Shown: piece after piece, positions 31,030-43,840 of the stretch
How positions within the stretch are numbered: the stretch's first letter is position 1
Layout: the number at the start of each line of letters is the position of its first letter
Source: Lepisosteus oculatus
Taxonomy: Eukaryota; Chordata; Actinopteri; Semionotiformes; Lepisosteidae
DNA: 64,000 nucleotides
Direction of reading: 5' to 3'
Assembly: GCF_040954835.1 (NCBI RefSeq)
Contig: NC_090705.1
Span: 16,938,436 to 17,002,435, forward strand
The notes under the pieces: generated by a model
Database searches by the model: none
The model's input: only the letters and a program-made list of their open reading frames with translations
Told to the model about the DNA's origin: nothing
Translations under genes and position numbers: made by a program

Positions 31030-34000
31030 ATGGTTTTTGCGAGTCTGCAACTCTGCCGAAGATGTTTGGCTCTGCAGATGAGAAGTCTTTCATCGGGGCT
31101 GCGCAGCACAAGGGCCGGGCAGACCCCAGTTCTACAGGACAGTGCCTTCAGCTCTGGGCGGTGGAGGTTCAGAGGTCATAGGCTCTGTACCACAGCGCAG
31201 CCCAACAGCGGGAACGAGGCTGTAGCAGGTTCCGTGGGAAACTGGTTGGTTCCTTTTAACCACAGTCACCACCAGGGAGAAGTGAAGCCGAATTCAATCC
31301 CCGAGAGTCAGTGCGCGGGTAAATACAGTCAATTCGTAGCCCAATAGACCGGGCAACGCCATATCAGTGTATTAATGAACTTGTAAAACAAATAGAACGC
31401 AAAACTACTCATCTTTAAACATCATGTATTTATTAATATAGACAAGTATTTTGTGTTTTTTTGTGTTAAGCGTTTATTCGTTTTTGAAATGTGTTTGTGC
31501 AGGAAAAACGAAAGCACTTAATATTACCAGTCATTAATAATTTATCAATGAAATGGCAGCACAACATCGTATGCCGTTAAGCATTATCAATGAAAACGAA
31601 TTTGGATGAACGTGGTGTGATTTATTCCCTCTCAGTCTCTAGATTTAAGCCCAGCACTTATTGTGCCGATTGTGTTCTTGACGTTTGCTAGGTCTTCTCA
31701 GCGGTAAACCAGTCCTGTGGCTGTGACAATGTCATTGCTCAGGGCGACGTGGAGCCCTGTGGATGTAGTCCGTGCCGAACGGCTGACCCGGCGTTCTTTT
31801 CCCCGTTTAGAACTGGAGGCGGCCCCGCCCCTGTCTCCGTTCGCGGAGCTGAGCGAGGACGACGCCGTGCAGATCAGTGTGCACCCGGTACTGCCGGCGG
31901 TGTCCGTCACGCTGAGGGACTATGTGGACCAATCTGAGACGCTCAGCAAACTTGTTCTCCTGGGTACTGGAAGTGTTGGACTTTAAACGCGGGCCAGGGG
32001 AGGGATTACTGGGTCTTTCTGAAAGACATTACAAGAAGATACCCGCAGAGCTCTAAAGCGCGTTTCATAACCTGTTTCTCCATTCCATTGCTATTAATAG
32101 GCAGAAAAGCTGCAATGCTGTTCTTTATTGTATCTTGCTCCTATTGCTGGCATTATCACTGCTGTATAACAATTGACTCCTATTCCAGAATTTCTAGTGA
32201 ATGGTGGGATTTCTACTCAATCAGATGAAAATCAAAAGGCTTCTCCAGGTAGTGGAGACAGAGCACGGTCAAACTATCGCAGTTTCATTGTGGGGGGTTA
32301 ACCATTATGGAGCATGATTGGGTAGTACCAGCTCTGTGTATTTTAGTGCTGTTAAAGTTAGAGTGCACTTGACCCTAGTGGAACCCCATGGTGCAGCCAC
32401 ACCACAGCATCGTATACAGTAGAGGTCAGACTGTACTGATCTTAAGCGCATAGCATTTCGCTTCTTAGCCTTTTGGCTAAGATTAAGTGTAGCAATGCAA
32501 GTGTAACCCCAGGTCGCACACATGCCATGCAGGTTAGAGGTCAGATGTACCAATGTTGCCTCCTCTCCTTCAGGCACTTTGTCTCTTCCTGGAATCTGAA
32601 TGGGGCTTCTACTGTGGGTTGGTGGTGCATGGTTGATCATCAGCAGCTAAGTGTACAAGGAAAGGAAATTCTGACAGTGGAGTGTAGGAAATACTTTACG
32701 TAATTTCTGTACCTCATTTCTGGGTGGAGCAGTTGCTCTTTGGCTAAGGATCTGCGCCTGTGGCTGGAAGGCTGCCGGTTCATATCCCGCGGCTGGCAGA
32801 GGAATGCTACTCCACTGGGCCACTGAGCAAGGCCCTTAACCCCAGCTGCTCCAGGGGCGCCATATAAATGGCTGACCCTGCGCTCTGACCCCAAGCTTCT
32901 CTCCCTGTCTGTGTGTCTCATGGAGAGCAAGTTGGGGTATGTGAAAAGACAAATTCCTAATGCAAGAAATTGTATATGCCTAATAAAGTGATCTGAACTC
33001 ACTGCTTTAGTTAACAACATCAGTTCAGCTTTTTGCTGGTACAATGATGATTGCTTTTCACTGTGGGAAACACATTGTTTCAGCAGCCATGCAGCTCTGC
33101 CATAAGCCATTTTTGTCCAGTTGGTGAGCTGGAGAGCATGTTTCTTTTATGTCTGCGAATTTCCATTAGCCAAAAATTCTTTAAGAGTAGGGAGCTTCCT
33201 AAAAGTACTGCCATACAGCCTCATGCTTTTACAAGAACATGATGGTAATTTTACTCCTTGCAGAAGTTTGTTGAATTCCAGGTGCAAGTATACTTCTCTC
33301 TTTATCAACATTGTAGAGATGGCTATTTTGTGTGGAGAGCTGTGGTTGTAGGTTTAATAGGGAGGTTTTAAAATTATGTTTAGGAAATTGTGTATACAGT
33401 GAAAATGGAAAACGAAAAGCACATAAATAGCCATAACAGCTTTTGAAAGAGCGTAGCATTTTTTTCTGAGCTTCAGTACTTACAGCTGAAGGTAAGGAAA
33501 GAGTACCTTAAGAAAGAATGCCTCCAACATTTCACTAGTTATTTACTGCAGAAATGTGTGTTCACTTGAATTCTTGTAATACCTTACAAATAATAAGATT
33601 CCATCTGTAGCAGCCACTGACAAACTATGGTTGTCAGAAGCTATAAAGTTTAGTTTTCTTTACAACTTATCACATACCCAGAAACTGCCAGTAAACGTCG
33701 ATGAAATAATTTTTTTTGTTCCTTGTTTAGGTGTTGACCTTTCCAAACTGGAGCAGCGCCCGAATGTCGCGAACATGCTGCTGCGCTTGGATTTCGACGC
33801 CGATGTGAAGGAAAGGCTGCTGTTTCTCAAAGAAGTGGGCGTGGAGGAAACAAAACTCGGGCCCTTCCTCACAAAGAACCCCTTCATCCTCACAGAGAGC
33901 ATGGAAAAGCTGCAGGCGAGGTAGGCCTTGCCGAGAAATAAACAGCCCGCTTAAGACCAGCTAGTCAGGTGCAGGGCCTAAACAGCTGCTGCCAGCCTTG

Positions 34001-36332
34001 ACACCTCAAAAAGATGAAGATATGGAAATCTGGCTTCTTCAGTCTCCAAAGCCTCTGTGTGACAAGAGGGTGCCCAAGCACATGGTTATATAAAAATGTA
34101 TTATTGTTGGGAGCCTGCAAAATACTTTCCATCCCAGTTTTTTAAATGTATTTGATTGTTTTGTTTTTCCAAATTAAGGATAACACCTTGAAATATGTTT
34201 CCTAGTCTCCATTAAGGGTGTGATTTTTTTTAAACACGGCCATTCTCTGTGATGTGGCTCCTCTACTCTAGGCACACGAGGGCATTTTATTGTGTAACAG
34301 TGTATCAACAAATTAGAGGGACTACTTCGTCACACTCTAAAAACTGGTTTTCTTACAGCATATGCACTGAAACACAAAAGAAATGTAGCACCTAACTCTT
34401 AAGAGATGTAATCAAATGTTTCAAACATCAAACAGTGTCAGGAAACGTGAACAGAAATACAGATCAGAGAACTGTAAAACCAAAGAAAGCTTCCGCTTAA
34501 AACGTCTTTAAAAGTTCTGCTCTTACGTTGTGCACGCACTATCATTGTTTTGTGATAGCACTGCTCTGAAAATGTTGTTTCTGTTCAAATTCTTTCAAGG
34601 GTATCATACCTGAAGGTCAAGAAGTTCAGCAGCGAAGCAATTGCTAGAATGGTGTCTGAGGCGCCTTTTCTGTTGAACTTCAGTGTGGAAAGGTTGGACA
34701 ACAGGTTGGGCTTCTTCCAGAAACAGCTTGGGCTGAACGTGCAGAAGGTGGGATGTGTGTACAGGACCACAAAAATGTGACCCGTCTCGTATCAATATTG
34801 AGTTCACGGGCAAGAAAAAACCTCACCCAAAGCACACCTTCTTTTGAACTGGGTGAAAACAGCCCTCCCATAAACCATTTTTCTCGGTGTGTGTACAACG
34901 TGTTCGTTTAGGTTAAAGGGATTGACAGATTTCTCATGTTGGAAATCTACAGTATTGCACTGAGGTATATTGTGAACAGTTAAATTCATGCTTTATTTAG
35001 ATTAAAATCTGTGCTCTAGAAGTTTGAAGTTCTGATGAGTCTTTGACCTTTTTGATGTTTAATTTTTAGAAGTTGCTTACACACAGTTGAGGTTGAATTT
35101 GGCACAGGTGTGGCCTTTCAACCATCTGCTTTTAGGGCACAGGGAAGTGTAGAATTCCTTTACTACATAGAAAAGGACTGAGACATTTAACACTTAATGT
35201 TATCACGTTATTGTTGGGAAGAGACTTCACTGAATAATTGTGCACAGTACAGTACATTGCTATGGACTTGTGTGCTGTCCAGGGTGTGGTCCCACATCGT
35301 CCCCTATTGTTCAAGGACAGATCCTCAGAGGTGTACGCGATCGGACTCAGGTGGAGTTGTGTTAATTGTCTATTATTTCTTACATTTACATTTTTCATGC
35401 TTTTCAGACACGGGATCTTGTAACCCGTCTTCCACGGTTATTGTGTGGGAGTTTGGAGCCAGTGAAAGAAAACCTCAAAGTAAGACGCGTCTAAACCAGT
35501 TGATGGTGGCCTGTTACATGTTCTGAACCTTCCTTGGTCGACATTCCTAATCTATGAATCACTTTTTGTTTTATGCAGGTGTGCAAAATCGAGTTGGGGT
35601 TTCAGGAAAATGAAATTCAACACATTGTTACCAGAGTTCCGAAGCTTTTAACAGCTAACAAGAAGAAACTTACAGGAATCTTTGACTACCTACATAACAC
35701 AATGGGAATTCCTCATTCGCTGATTGTCAAATTCCCTCAGGTAACCTGGACAGTAGAATATTAAAATGTACTATTTTTCTAAGGAATACTATTTAGTATT
35801 GTGGGTAAAAGATTGCAAGAGATTTTAAGTTACAGATTAGAAGTTTTCTGACTTGATTTATGCTATATACAGGAGTATGTGCAAATCTATGCATTGTTCA
35901 ATATGATTGGACTTGCACAGCACGGCTTCTTTTCAGGTGAACTTTATTTTGCATATTTGGGCTTTTTTTGCACTTGGGTTACAATAAAATAATGATATTG
36001 TCTGATGACAAGCTCATAAGGTACAGTATGCACAGGAGTATGAGCAATGAAGTACACACACCCAAAAGCCTCATTCATTTTTATCGTTCTATCTATTGTT
36101 GAAGACTTGAGTTTTAATTTTTGTATGTCTTTTTTAGGTTTTTAACGCTAAACTGCTGAGAATCAAAGAGAGACATTTGTTCCTGAAACAGCTGGGCAGA
36201 GCCCAGTATGATCCTGCTGAACCCAACTATGTCTCATTGGACAGGCTGGTCTCTCTCCCTGATGAGGAGTTCTGCACAGCGGTTGCCATGGCATCACTGG
36301 AGGACTTTGAAATGTTTCAAAAGACACTTTAA
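31030..36332 (+). CDS. MTERF3: MTERF3 mitochondrial transcription termination factor 3, 7 coding exons, 402 aa
   Basis: Exons: 31030-31318, 31811-31963, 33731-33920, 34600-34747, 35408-35479, 35579-35740, 36138-36332. All are GT/AG and in phase, giving 402 aa (human 417). The first exon is rich in Arg and Ser and poor in acidic residues ([20 protein letters not shown]), as expected of a mitochondrial presequence. The mature part tracks the human protein: [20 protein letters not shown], then [20 protein letters not shown], the MTERF motif [40 protein letters not shown], and the end [20 protein letters not shown]. From family knowledge, MTERF3 folds into a helical half-ring in the matrix, where it represses mtDNA transcription and supports ribosome biogenesis. 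It is head to head with PTDSS1 and followed by UQCRB, the same neighbours as on human 8q22.1. Confidence 0.97.
32457..32492 (+). pseudogene. Truncated U2 snRNA-like sequence (5' 36 nt)
   Basis: TTCGCTTCTTAGCCTTTTGG followed by CTAAGATTAAGTGTAG matches the first 36 nt of vertebrate U2 snRNA with four substitutions. The homology stops abruptly before the branch-site-pairing GUAGUA is complete. It is in an MTERF3 intron. It cannot be a functional U2 gene; it is a retropseudogene fragment or the head of a chimeric retroposon. Confidence 0.8.
32733..32998 (+). repeat. tRNA-derived SINE, near full length
   Basis: A tRNA-like head with an A-box region (TTGGCTAAGGATCTGCGCC) and a B-box-like GGTTCATATCCCG, then a conserved body (CTTAACCCCAGCTGCTCCAG, CATATAAATGGCTGACCCTG, CTCATGGAGAGCAAGTTGGG) and a tail of TAATAAAGTGATCT. 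Inverse copies occur at 15586-15860 and 11908-12010. It is in an MTERF3 intron (31964-33730). Confidence 0.88.
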
Positions 36333-36584
36333 CTGCAAAATACTTTTTTTATTTAGCCGTCCTTCCCTTCTTTCACATCCAGTTACACTCATCTAGGTAT
36401 ATGTCTTCACATGAGAAAGGCTACAGATTAGAGGAGATCATATGGCCCATGGTGCTTGTCTGGCTACTAGTAGTGCCATGTTCCAGGATATTATATGCAT
36501 CTGTCTTTTCTCACAATCTGGCTTCAGTGGAGGAGGTGAAGCTTGGGAGTTCATATTAGACTCCAACAATCCATCTATTTTCTA

Positions 36585-36735
36585 AGCATCCAATACAGCA
36601 ATACAGCCTAGACCAACAAGCAGCAGGCATGAGGCAGGATAAACCCTGGATGCTAGCCTATCACAGGGTACACACACGTACAGACACACTTGCACCATAG
36701 CCAGTTTTAGCCAGAAGCCAATTAACCTAGGGTAC
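36585..36735 (-). repeat. Degenerate SINE-type repeat
   Basis: Contains GGATAAACCCTGGATGCTAGCC and TATCACAGGGTACACACA, then AGCCAATTAACCTAGG. This is the reverse of the tail seen in the repeat at 2073-2335, strongly diverged. It lies in the MTERF3 3' region. Confidence 0.5.
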
Positions 36736-37001
36736 CAATATGTCTTCACAAATGGAAAGTAGGTTTTAGGCTATTCAACACTATTCAAGACCAAAAACGA
36801 GGAGACAATGTTTTACACAGAGGATCCCCACAATCCTTTAAATAACATACCAAAAATCAGAAATGTTTATTACAATGAACTTTCACAAAAATAATAGAAA
36901 CCCCTAACCATTTTTTGATGTCTCTAGTTTTTGTGTCATGTTTCTTTACTCAGTTGTATATTTTTTTTTTTGTGGTTGAGTTTATTCTATGCTGATTTGC
37001 A

Positions 37002-37007
37002 ATTAAA
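37002..37007 (+). other. Possible polyadenylation signal of MTERF3
   Basis: ATTAAA, about 670 nt after the MTERF3 stop and about 500 nt before the UQCRB start. It is the best-placed hexamer between the two genes. Confidence 0.35.
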
Positions 37008-37399
37008 AGATAAACATCTGTGTAAAACTGCAGAACGAGAGAGCGCATTTTTACTTTCGCCGTGGACCCCTGTGGTTAATATATCTTCATGCGGTTAAAT
37101 ACATCTAGATAAAAATATATTTATATTTTTTAATGACCGTTGTCATGTTTTTGAAAGCTTGAAAACTAGAAACGGATTTCTAGCTTTAGAGATATCGCAT
37201 TCTTTGGGAGGCAGCGGTGACAAATGATAAATCAATTTCTCACTTTATCACCTAATCTGTTGTGCAATAGGGCTGCTGGTGTGTGCGCTTCAGTGGTGGG
37301 TGAAGTACTTTTGGAGGAAATGTGCTCTATAAATGGAGGATTTTTTTTCTTTGGATGAGCTGGGTACATAACTGAATTGTAGTAGAGAGCCAATCTGGG

Positions 37400-37520
37400 C
37401 AAAGAAAGAACTTCTATGGTGCGGCCTGTGAACACCACGTGATTTGTGAGTACCGTTCCAGAACGCGCTTGACTGTTCGTCATAATTACCCACAATTCCG
37501 CGGATCCTTCTCTAGTAAAG
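37400..37520 (+). promoter_or_regulatory. UQCRB core promoter and 5'UTR
   Basis: A short CpG-containing stretch directly before the UQCRB ATG, with an E-box-like CCACGTGATT near 37437 and TTCCGCGGATCC near 37496. The start codon sits in AAAGATGGCGGCGAGGG, so a YY1-type AAGATGGCGGC motif overlaps the start, a common arrangement in nuclear genes for mitochondrial proteins. No TATA box. Confidence 0.5.
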
Positions 37521-40485
37521 ATGGCGGCGAGGGCACCGGGTGAGCAAAAATGACATTTATACATTTACCTGTCAGTTTGTTGCACGCGTATACCTTTCAC
37601 AGAAGGGCTATTTGAGCGTTTCAACAAGTGCAAATGTCTTCGCCCTTCAGGTTTGCTGATATTTGTCTCTGTCGATTGTATTTCGAGTGTCCTCTATGTC
37701 CCTGGAGAGACAGGCAATTGCAATCGACAGTATCTCCTGTCTTAAGTAAATTATCATGGTTTACGCATTTTTTCCTTAATTTTAATATCTTTCGTGCTTT
37801 CTGAATAATAAGGGCCGCGTATTCCATAGTTTGATATCGGCTCTGACCTTGACGCTCTTGGGATTAACTGCGTGCTATATTTCTGTGGTGGAGCATTTTA
37901 ATAATTACTTTATAGAATATGTTCAATTTGAATTTACATTATGTCAAAGAGACGACTAATTTAGATGATTCATTTAGATTATTTCCCTTTTAAATCGTTT
38001 TGAAATGATGCCATGACTCAGCTTCGTAATATTTGTCAGTAACAATATGATTTGTACTGAAATCTACACTTCCAATGACTGGGCATCCCATTGCATGTTT
38101 CAGACATACTGTGTGTTTTTTAAGTGGGAATTTACTCTACTTCTAATTTACTGTGTAGTCGTATGTTTTGTGGCAACTTGATTTTTTAATTCTCTGCAGG
38201 AAATAATATAGGGTTCTGCTCAGGCTGTTTTCTTACATTTAAAGTAAAAAAAGTCAAATGTATCTTTTGTTCCAAAAGCTCCGTAACCTGCTGCTTATTG
38301 TCCAGAAATATAAGCCTATATTAATTCTCACATTAAAACAGTAATGTGTTCCTAAACAGGACATTATTTTAGGGGGCTTAACCTTATACAGTTATGCAGT
38401 GGTATAACTCAGAGATGGGTTTTAGGGCTGTTTCATCTTCCTGATCTATTCAGTGATTTAGGTGTAGTTAGCAAACAAAATTTGGAGACGTTGCAAAATA
38501 GGGGGAATGGCAAGCAAAAATATTCATGACACTAAAGACTTAGACCAGGGATCAGTGTCTGGAATACAGCTGGTTTTCTATAGTATCCTACAATTAATAA
38601 AGCTTAACATGTTATCCAGAGGTTCAGACAAAGGTCACAAGCTCGAGGAGTGTCTGACATACTTTTTACTGTTCAGTTTCAGCAACAAGCCGGTTGTTGT
38701 TCAGATTCCGCAAGTGGTACTACAATGCTGCTGGATTCAACAAGCTTGGTAAGTGAAGGCATGAGGTAGTGGAAGATTTACAGTTGTGCATACACATATG
38801 CACACTCTCCTATCTGTTTTAGTGCAAAATAAGTAGTACTGAAATGAATGATGGGCATTCAGAACTGTACTGAAGATAGTTATGTAGTAAATTAGCTGTT
38901 GATGTTTGCAATCTGATCTTGAGGTTTTTGTTTTGGAAGCATTAGTGCCTCATTTTATTTTAATATGAAGTTCTGTGTAAATCAGACAGACTTGCTTAAA
39001 AACACTTTGGCATATGCGGATCATCCTTGATTCTGTCTGTTTTGTGACTCAACCACACCAGATTTGGAAAATGTTCGAGATTTTGCGATTTGTAGATTGA
39101 TAGATTTTTGTTTTGTAGATGAACTCTCACATGTTAAGGAGTAAAATGAGGCAGATACTCTTGACTGCTCTTCAGGATTGTCAGTTAAATTAGTTGGATT
39201 TCATTTACCAACAAACATTTGTATTGTTTTGTATCGCCATTTCCGGAAGGAAAAAGTTCAGTTTTGCTGACCTTTCCGTAAAGAAAATTGCCTAGAAAGA
39301 CTTTAAAGCATGGAAAGTGCTGGGAAGTTAATCAGTCACACCATTCCATGCAGTTCATCTTCCCATGGGAATGGGTGTTCCTACTTAAATTGTAAGTTAC
39401 AACTTTTTGTTTTAAAATGCGGTGCACTTACATTTTACCGAATACAATTCTTTTCAACAGCATTAAGCAGAAAGATACTTGTACTGCCTTCTTGACTGTA
39501 TGGCAGGGGTTCCGGTCCTGATCCGGGTGACGGCCGCGCCTGCTGGTTTGCTTCCACCTAAGCACCCAGTTAAATAATTTAACCGTTAATAAACACAATA
39601 ATAAGTCATATGAACTCTTTCATTATTTTCTGTTCCTTAACCTGTTGGAAGGTGCCTTTTCTGTTCCGTTTCTTATGTAACCATAGGATACCATTCTCTG
39701 AGTAGAAAACCGCACAAAGGTTCCAGCCAAGCAGCTTGTTGGTTCAGGTGGAGATTGATTTATGTAAAGAGCTCAGCTGGAATGAAAAAATAAAACATAG
39801 ATGGTTTATCAGCTCTTTTAAGAACTTTACACGTAATAAATCTGAGAGTTGTGCTTCTCCGTCCTTTCGTTATAGGGCTAATGAGGGATGACACCATTTA
39901 TGAGGACAGTGACGTGAAGGAGGCTCTAAGGCGACTCCCAGAACAAGTATACAATGACAGAATGTTCCGCATCAAGAGAGCTCTTGACCTGTCAATGAAG
40001 CAGCAGGTTCTGCCCCGGGATCAGTGGACTAAGTATGAGGAGGTGAGCCACATGCACTACAGAATAATAATATTGTGACAGATTTTGTTAGGAACGAAAA
40101 CCGTCAGTGTAAATGCAACCTGATAATCTGCTGTCATCAGCAACCCCTCATGGTATATGTAAGCTTTTTCTAATCAGAATGTTATTCTTATTCACCCAAC
40201 CACAAGGTGTGAATAACCTCAGTTATACCACCTTGTAAGCTCCGGCATATGGCTGGGTGGATAAGCAGAATCTTAAGCCTAATTATGGGATGAGTTTTGT
40301 CCATTGTGGTACACTCCATCTCTTATGTCTTGTGGATTTTTTATGTAAAAAAGTTCAACCTATCGGCCAGGGAAGAGTTCATGAATTGCCGAAACTCTTT
40401 TCTGCAGGAAGTGTATTACCTGGAGCCATACCTGAAGGAGGTCGTTCGAGAGCGGAAGGAGAAGGAGGAGTGGTCTAAGAAGTAA
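37521..40485 (+). CDS. UQCRB: UQCRB cytochrome bc1 complex subunit 7 (QP-C), 4 exons, 109 aa
   Basis: Exons: 37521-37539, 38683-38748, 39876-40042, 40408-40485, all GT/AG and in phase. The protein is 109 aa (human 111): a short basic N-terminus [16 protein letters not shown], then [60 protein letters not shown], and [20 protein letters not shown] to the end at SKK. Only the first 16 residues differ much from the mammalian protein. From family knowledge, it is a matrix-facing supernumerary subunit of respiratory complex III that stabilises cytochrome b and ubiquinone binding. An AATAAA at 40565-40570, 80 nt past the stop, is its probable polyadenylation signal. Position after MTERF3 in the same orientation matches human 8q22.1. 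Confidence 0.97.
39495..39610 (+). repeat. Short interspersed repeat fragment
   Basis: GCAGGGGTTCCGGTCCTGAT, then TTTGCTTCCACCTAAGCACC and TTAAATAATTTAACC. A similar stretch occurs at about 61480-61620 (CCTTCCACCTAAGCAC) and in part near 60095-60150 (CTGATCCTGGAGGACC). It is a dispersed element of unknown class, in UQCRB intron 2. Confidence 0.5.
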
Positions 40486-40564
40486 AGGGAAGCAGAGGCA
40501 GTGACTCTTGGCCATCTTTTTCCTGTTGTAATATTGAAATGCGACTCTCCCAGGAGCTGTAATT

Positions 40565-40570
40565 AATAAA
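40565..40570 (+). other. Polyadenylation signal of UQCRB
   Basis: Canonical AATAAA 80 nt after the UQCRB stop, in TTAATAAAGTTTTGC. No other candidate lies between it and the stop. Confidence 0.75.
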
Positions 40571-40747
40571 GTTTTGCTTTCTTAGAGTTGCTCTAATTGT
40601 CATGCTACCATAATGTTTTTTTTTTAATTCTGTGAGATTATATGTCTTTACTAATGCTGGACAAATATGATTAAAACTTCAATACATCCAGTAAAATAAT
40701 ATCGGATGACTTCTTGTACTACTTGTGATTCGCAGTTTGGGTTTAAA

Positions 40748-40806
40748 TAATGATTGATTGATGAAATTACTTTCAATTATGATTGATTGATGAAATTACT
40801 TTGATG
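40748..40806 (+). repeat. Short tandem duplication (about 31-bp unit, two copies)
   Basis: The block ATGATTGATTGATGAAATTA with following CTTT occurs twice in a row, about 31 bp apart. It is intergenic, just past UQCRB. Confidence 0.8.
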
Positions 40807-41559
40807 TTTGAGGAAAACCTTTTGTAAATCTCCACTTACTCGGTAAAAGATAAAGCCATTGAGCTGTGAGATTAGCCATGCCACTTTCAGTCCAGTTCCA
40901 GGCCTACCACGTTACTAAAGCTTGTGGAGGACTGCGTACACAGGGCATTGAAGGAAAATTAATGCACATGTTTTCTTCAATATGCTTTATCTAGCACATC
41001 ACTTTTGGAAAAATGTGTCTACTAGAAATGTGGTATTATTCATTGAGGAAATGGTAGGTAACATTAATACTGTCGACTGCACTCTGGAATGAAGAAAAAG
41101 TGTCAATTAAATCTTTGTCAGTGTATTTTCTTGTGTGTATGACTTTGTGGACATTCAAGTTTTATATATGTGGTTTATAATGAACAGCCTGGCTCTTAGT
41201 TCCAACTTACCAATCAGTAAGTGAAGATGAGAACTTAAAGTGAAATACTAAGTTATCAAATCTGTTATTACAACATTTCTGATGTACTGTATAGAGGTAT
41301 TTCTTTTAAGAGTTTGAGGGGATGTCTGTTGTAGTTGAAGTGTTTCCTTCTTTGACCTATTTTGTTGTGTGAGAACAATTTTAAGCTCCCAATATTGAAA
41401 AACACTTCAGAATTATTTGTTTTAACTGTTTTTCTGCCACAAAGAAAGTCATTCTTTGTACAGGGAAGTGTTTACTAATATACTGATGGAAAAAAACAAC
41501 CACAACACCTCCTCCTTCACACTCTGTCCTTCCCGTCCGTGCAAAACAGGCTGAAGAGT

Positions 41560-41935
41560 GACTTATCTGTGAAGAGGATCAAGTATGTTATCTAAGAGGT
41601 GTGAGCAGAGGGCCTCTGACAGGTCCCCTTGCTCTAAGGCCAGCAACATGGAGCCTCACTGTCTTGTCAGCAGCAGCAGTACAGGTTGCAGATCTGAAAT
41701 GATCTCTCAGATGGACCTGCCAGTCTGCTGAAACCATGGAGCGGCTTACTCCATAGTGTCTGGAAATGCTGGCACATGACATGCCTGCTTGCAGTATGCC
41801 AATGGCCCTCTCCCTTGCTTCTGGTGACATTTAAGGTATTATGGAATGCACAGAAAAGTGACTGTGTGGCCCTTTTCTTGACGTGACCTAAGCTTTGAAT
41901 GAAGGCCTTTTTAAAGGTGATCTGATCAGGCATTG
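41560..41935 (-). mobile_element. Tc1/mariner-type transposase relic, internally deleted
   Basis: An 80-codon frame (minus, 41830-41588) opens with MSPEARERAIGILQAGMSCA and SISRHYGVSRSMVS, the paired-type helix-turn-helix of Tc1-like transposases (usually MSPEARGRAIGMLQAGMS). It then jumps to VHLRDHFRSATCTAAA, which in intact elements lies much further along, so the region between has been lost. No DDE catalytic domain remains and clear terminal inverted repeats are not seen. The element is dead. Confidence 0.85.
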
Positions 41936-42071
41936 TTCCACCTAGACCTCATTGGGTAAAAGTGCAATAAGCTAATAAGCTTTCATGTGATTGGCAAGTC
42001 ACAATGTCTCACTGCACAAGCTTGTATTGCTGGGGACAGGGCTTAAAACAAATTGACACCTTTTTGTGAAA

Positions 42072-43840
42072 GTACATAAGCTATAACTATAGTATTCATG
42101 TTCCAGAAAATTTATCCATTCATTTTCACTTTATCCATTACAGGGTTGCGGGCATTTGCAACACTATTTTCTTTTCTGTTACATGTGAAGTAGGTGAATA
42201 AGAGTTTAAAAGCTACAGAAGGTGCAGTCAGTTTAAATCAGCATATTCAGCATCAGCTGTACTGTAGCTCCCCTTTCACACACAACCAGAGGACTCTCTC
42301 TCTAGATAAGTCATAACCTCAACAGATGTACTGTATATGAAGAATAATGACCTACTAAAGAAAGCCAAAGAACTAAAATTATGGTTGCACTTGCAGCCCA
42401 AGAGGAGTCGGGAGAAAAAAATTAAAGAAGGTAAGTGTCTTTCTAAAATGAAGTTGAGACAAGAATGTAGGCACGAGATCATGCACATATGGGAAAAAAT
42501 ATTCATGTACAACATTTATATCATTCTCATAGACATGGTTCAGAACTGTACACATGGATGAGATCTGCCCTTGGTATTGAGTAGATCAGGCTGCTTTCTG
42601 TTTGGATGTAATTCTTATACCAAAATGTATTCAATTCAAGCTAAATAACACTACCATACTTGAAAATAAAGCTGCAGCCAAAGAGTGTTTTGTTTAAAGA
42701 TGATTAATATCTCTGTGAGCAGTTAAAGGGTATTCTTTAAATTTCTTCTCAGTCCATAGATTTACATTTGAGATTTATGTGGAACACAATCAAATATCAC
42801 ATCATGGATAACATTTGTTGACTAGTGGATAAAAAAAAAAACACTTTCTAGGTTGTTTACTTAAAAACAACTTTAGTAAATTATATGTACAGATAAACTC
42901 TAAATTATATCCTCATACATGGACAAAAGTGCTCTTTTCCTATTAATACATTTGATATTGCAACATTAGATGGGTTTTACTTCTGAGAAACATATACATT
43001 TCATGTATAATTATTCAGTTATCTCATATTTCAATCAATAATTACTTTAATTCTAGAAGGCCAAATGTCCTATAAGTATGTAGCACACTAGGTAGCTATG
43101 TCTTATTACAAAAACAACACAGCACCTTGGTTTAAAAAGAGCTTATTTATTATACCTATAGTTGGGGCAGTTCTTAAGTAGACAAAGAAAAAACAGATTT
43201 TTACCACTACACATCATTTAAAAGTAATCATTTCTATATATTAAGAGATTTTGGTTGTAGGTAGATTCTCAAATTCAAAAAAGTGCTCAGCACTGTTACT
43301 TCCTTCTGCTAGTACCCCTCATTTTTGGAAATTGTTTATATGTAGACTCTCTAGTTCCTTTCCACAGCACTGGCTGTAGAATATAGCAGAGTAACCCTTT
43401 CCTAACCCAAGGCAGCAAAGAGCATACTGTTCTCTCCTAGTTATTAACTCCTCACAGTTAAAGAACTGTATCCTACACACTAGTAACATGCAGGGATCTA
43501 AAACAACCCTTAGCCCTTGTTCACTACACTCTTTGCAACAAAACCTAGCCAGTTGTTCCTAAGCCACTCCTTTAAAAAGGGGGTTGTGTTGAACTCAGCT
43601 GCGATACATCCTCGCTAATTCAAACTAGTGGCTGAATCCGCACTGGAATGCGATGCCTTAATTTTCCAGGGCCTTTATTAATTGATTGCCCTGGAAAGCC
43701 TGCTGAAATGTAATTTAGAGTATAGGCACCTAGCGGCTACACTTTGTAACCGCACCCAGAGATTTCCCATTCCCGTGAAATGAGGCCCTAACGAAGAAAA
43801 AGGGAATTTTTGTGAAGAATCGCATTGTCTCTCTAGGTGG
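42072..43840. other. Intergenic, no gene seen
   Basis: AT-rich sequence with only chance open frames. A CTCF-like TCTCTAGGTGGCAGTG lies at its right end (about 43829-43845, plus), running into the repeat that follows. Confidence 0.5.

Noticed and set aside
32733-32998. tRNA-like box A and box B suggested a tRNA gene
   Set aside because: No complete cloverleaf, and the same sequence recurs with a long common body and tail, so it is a SINE.
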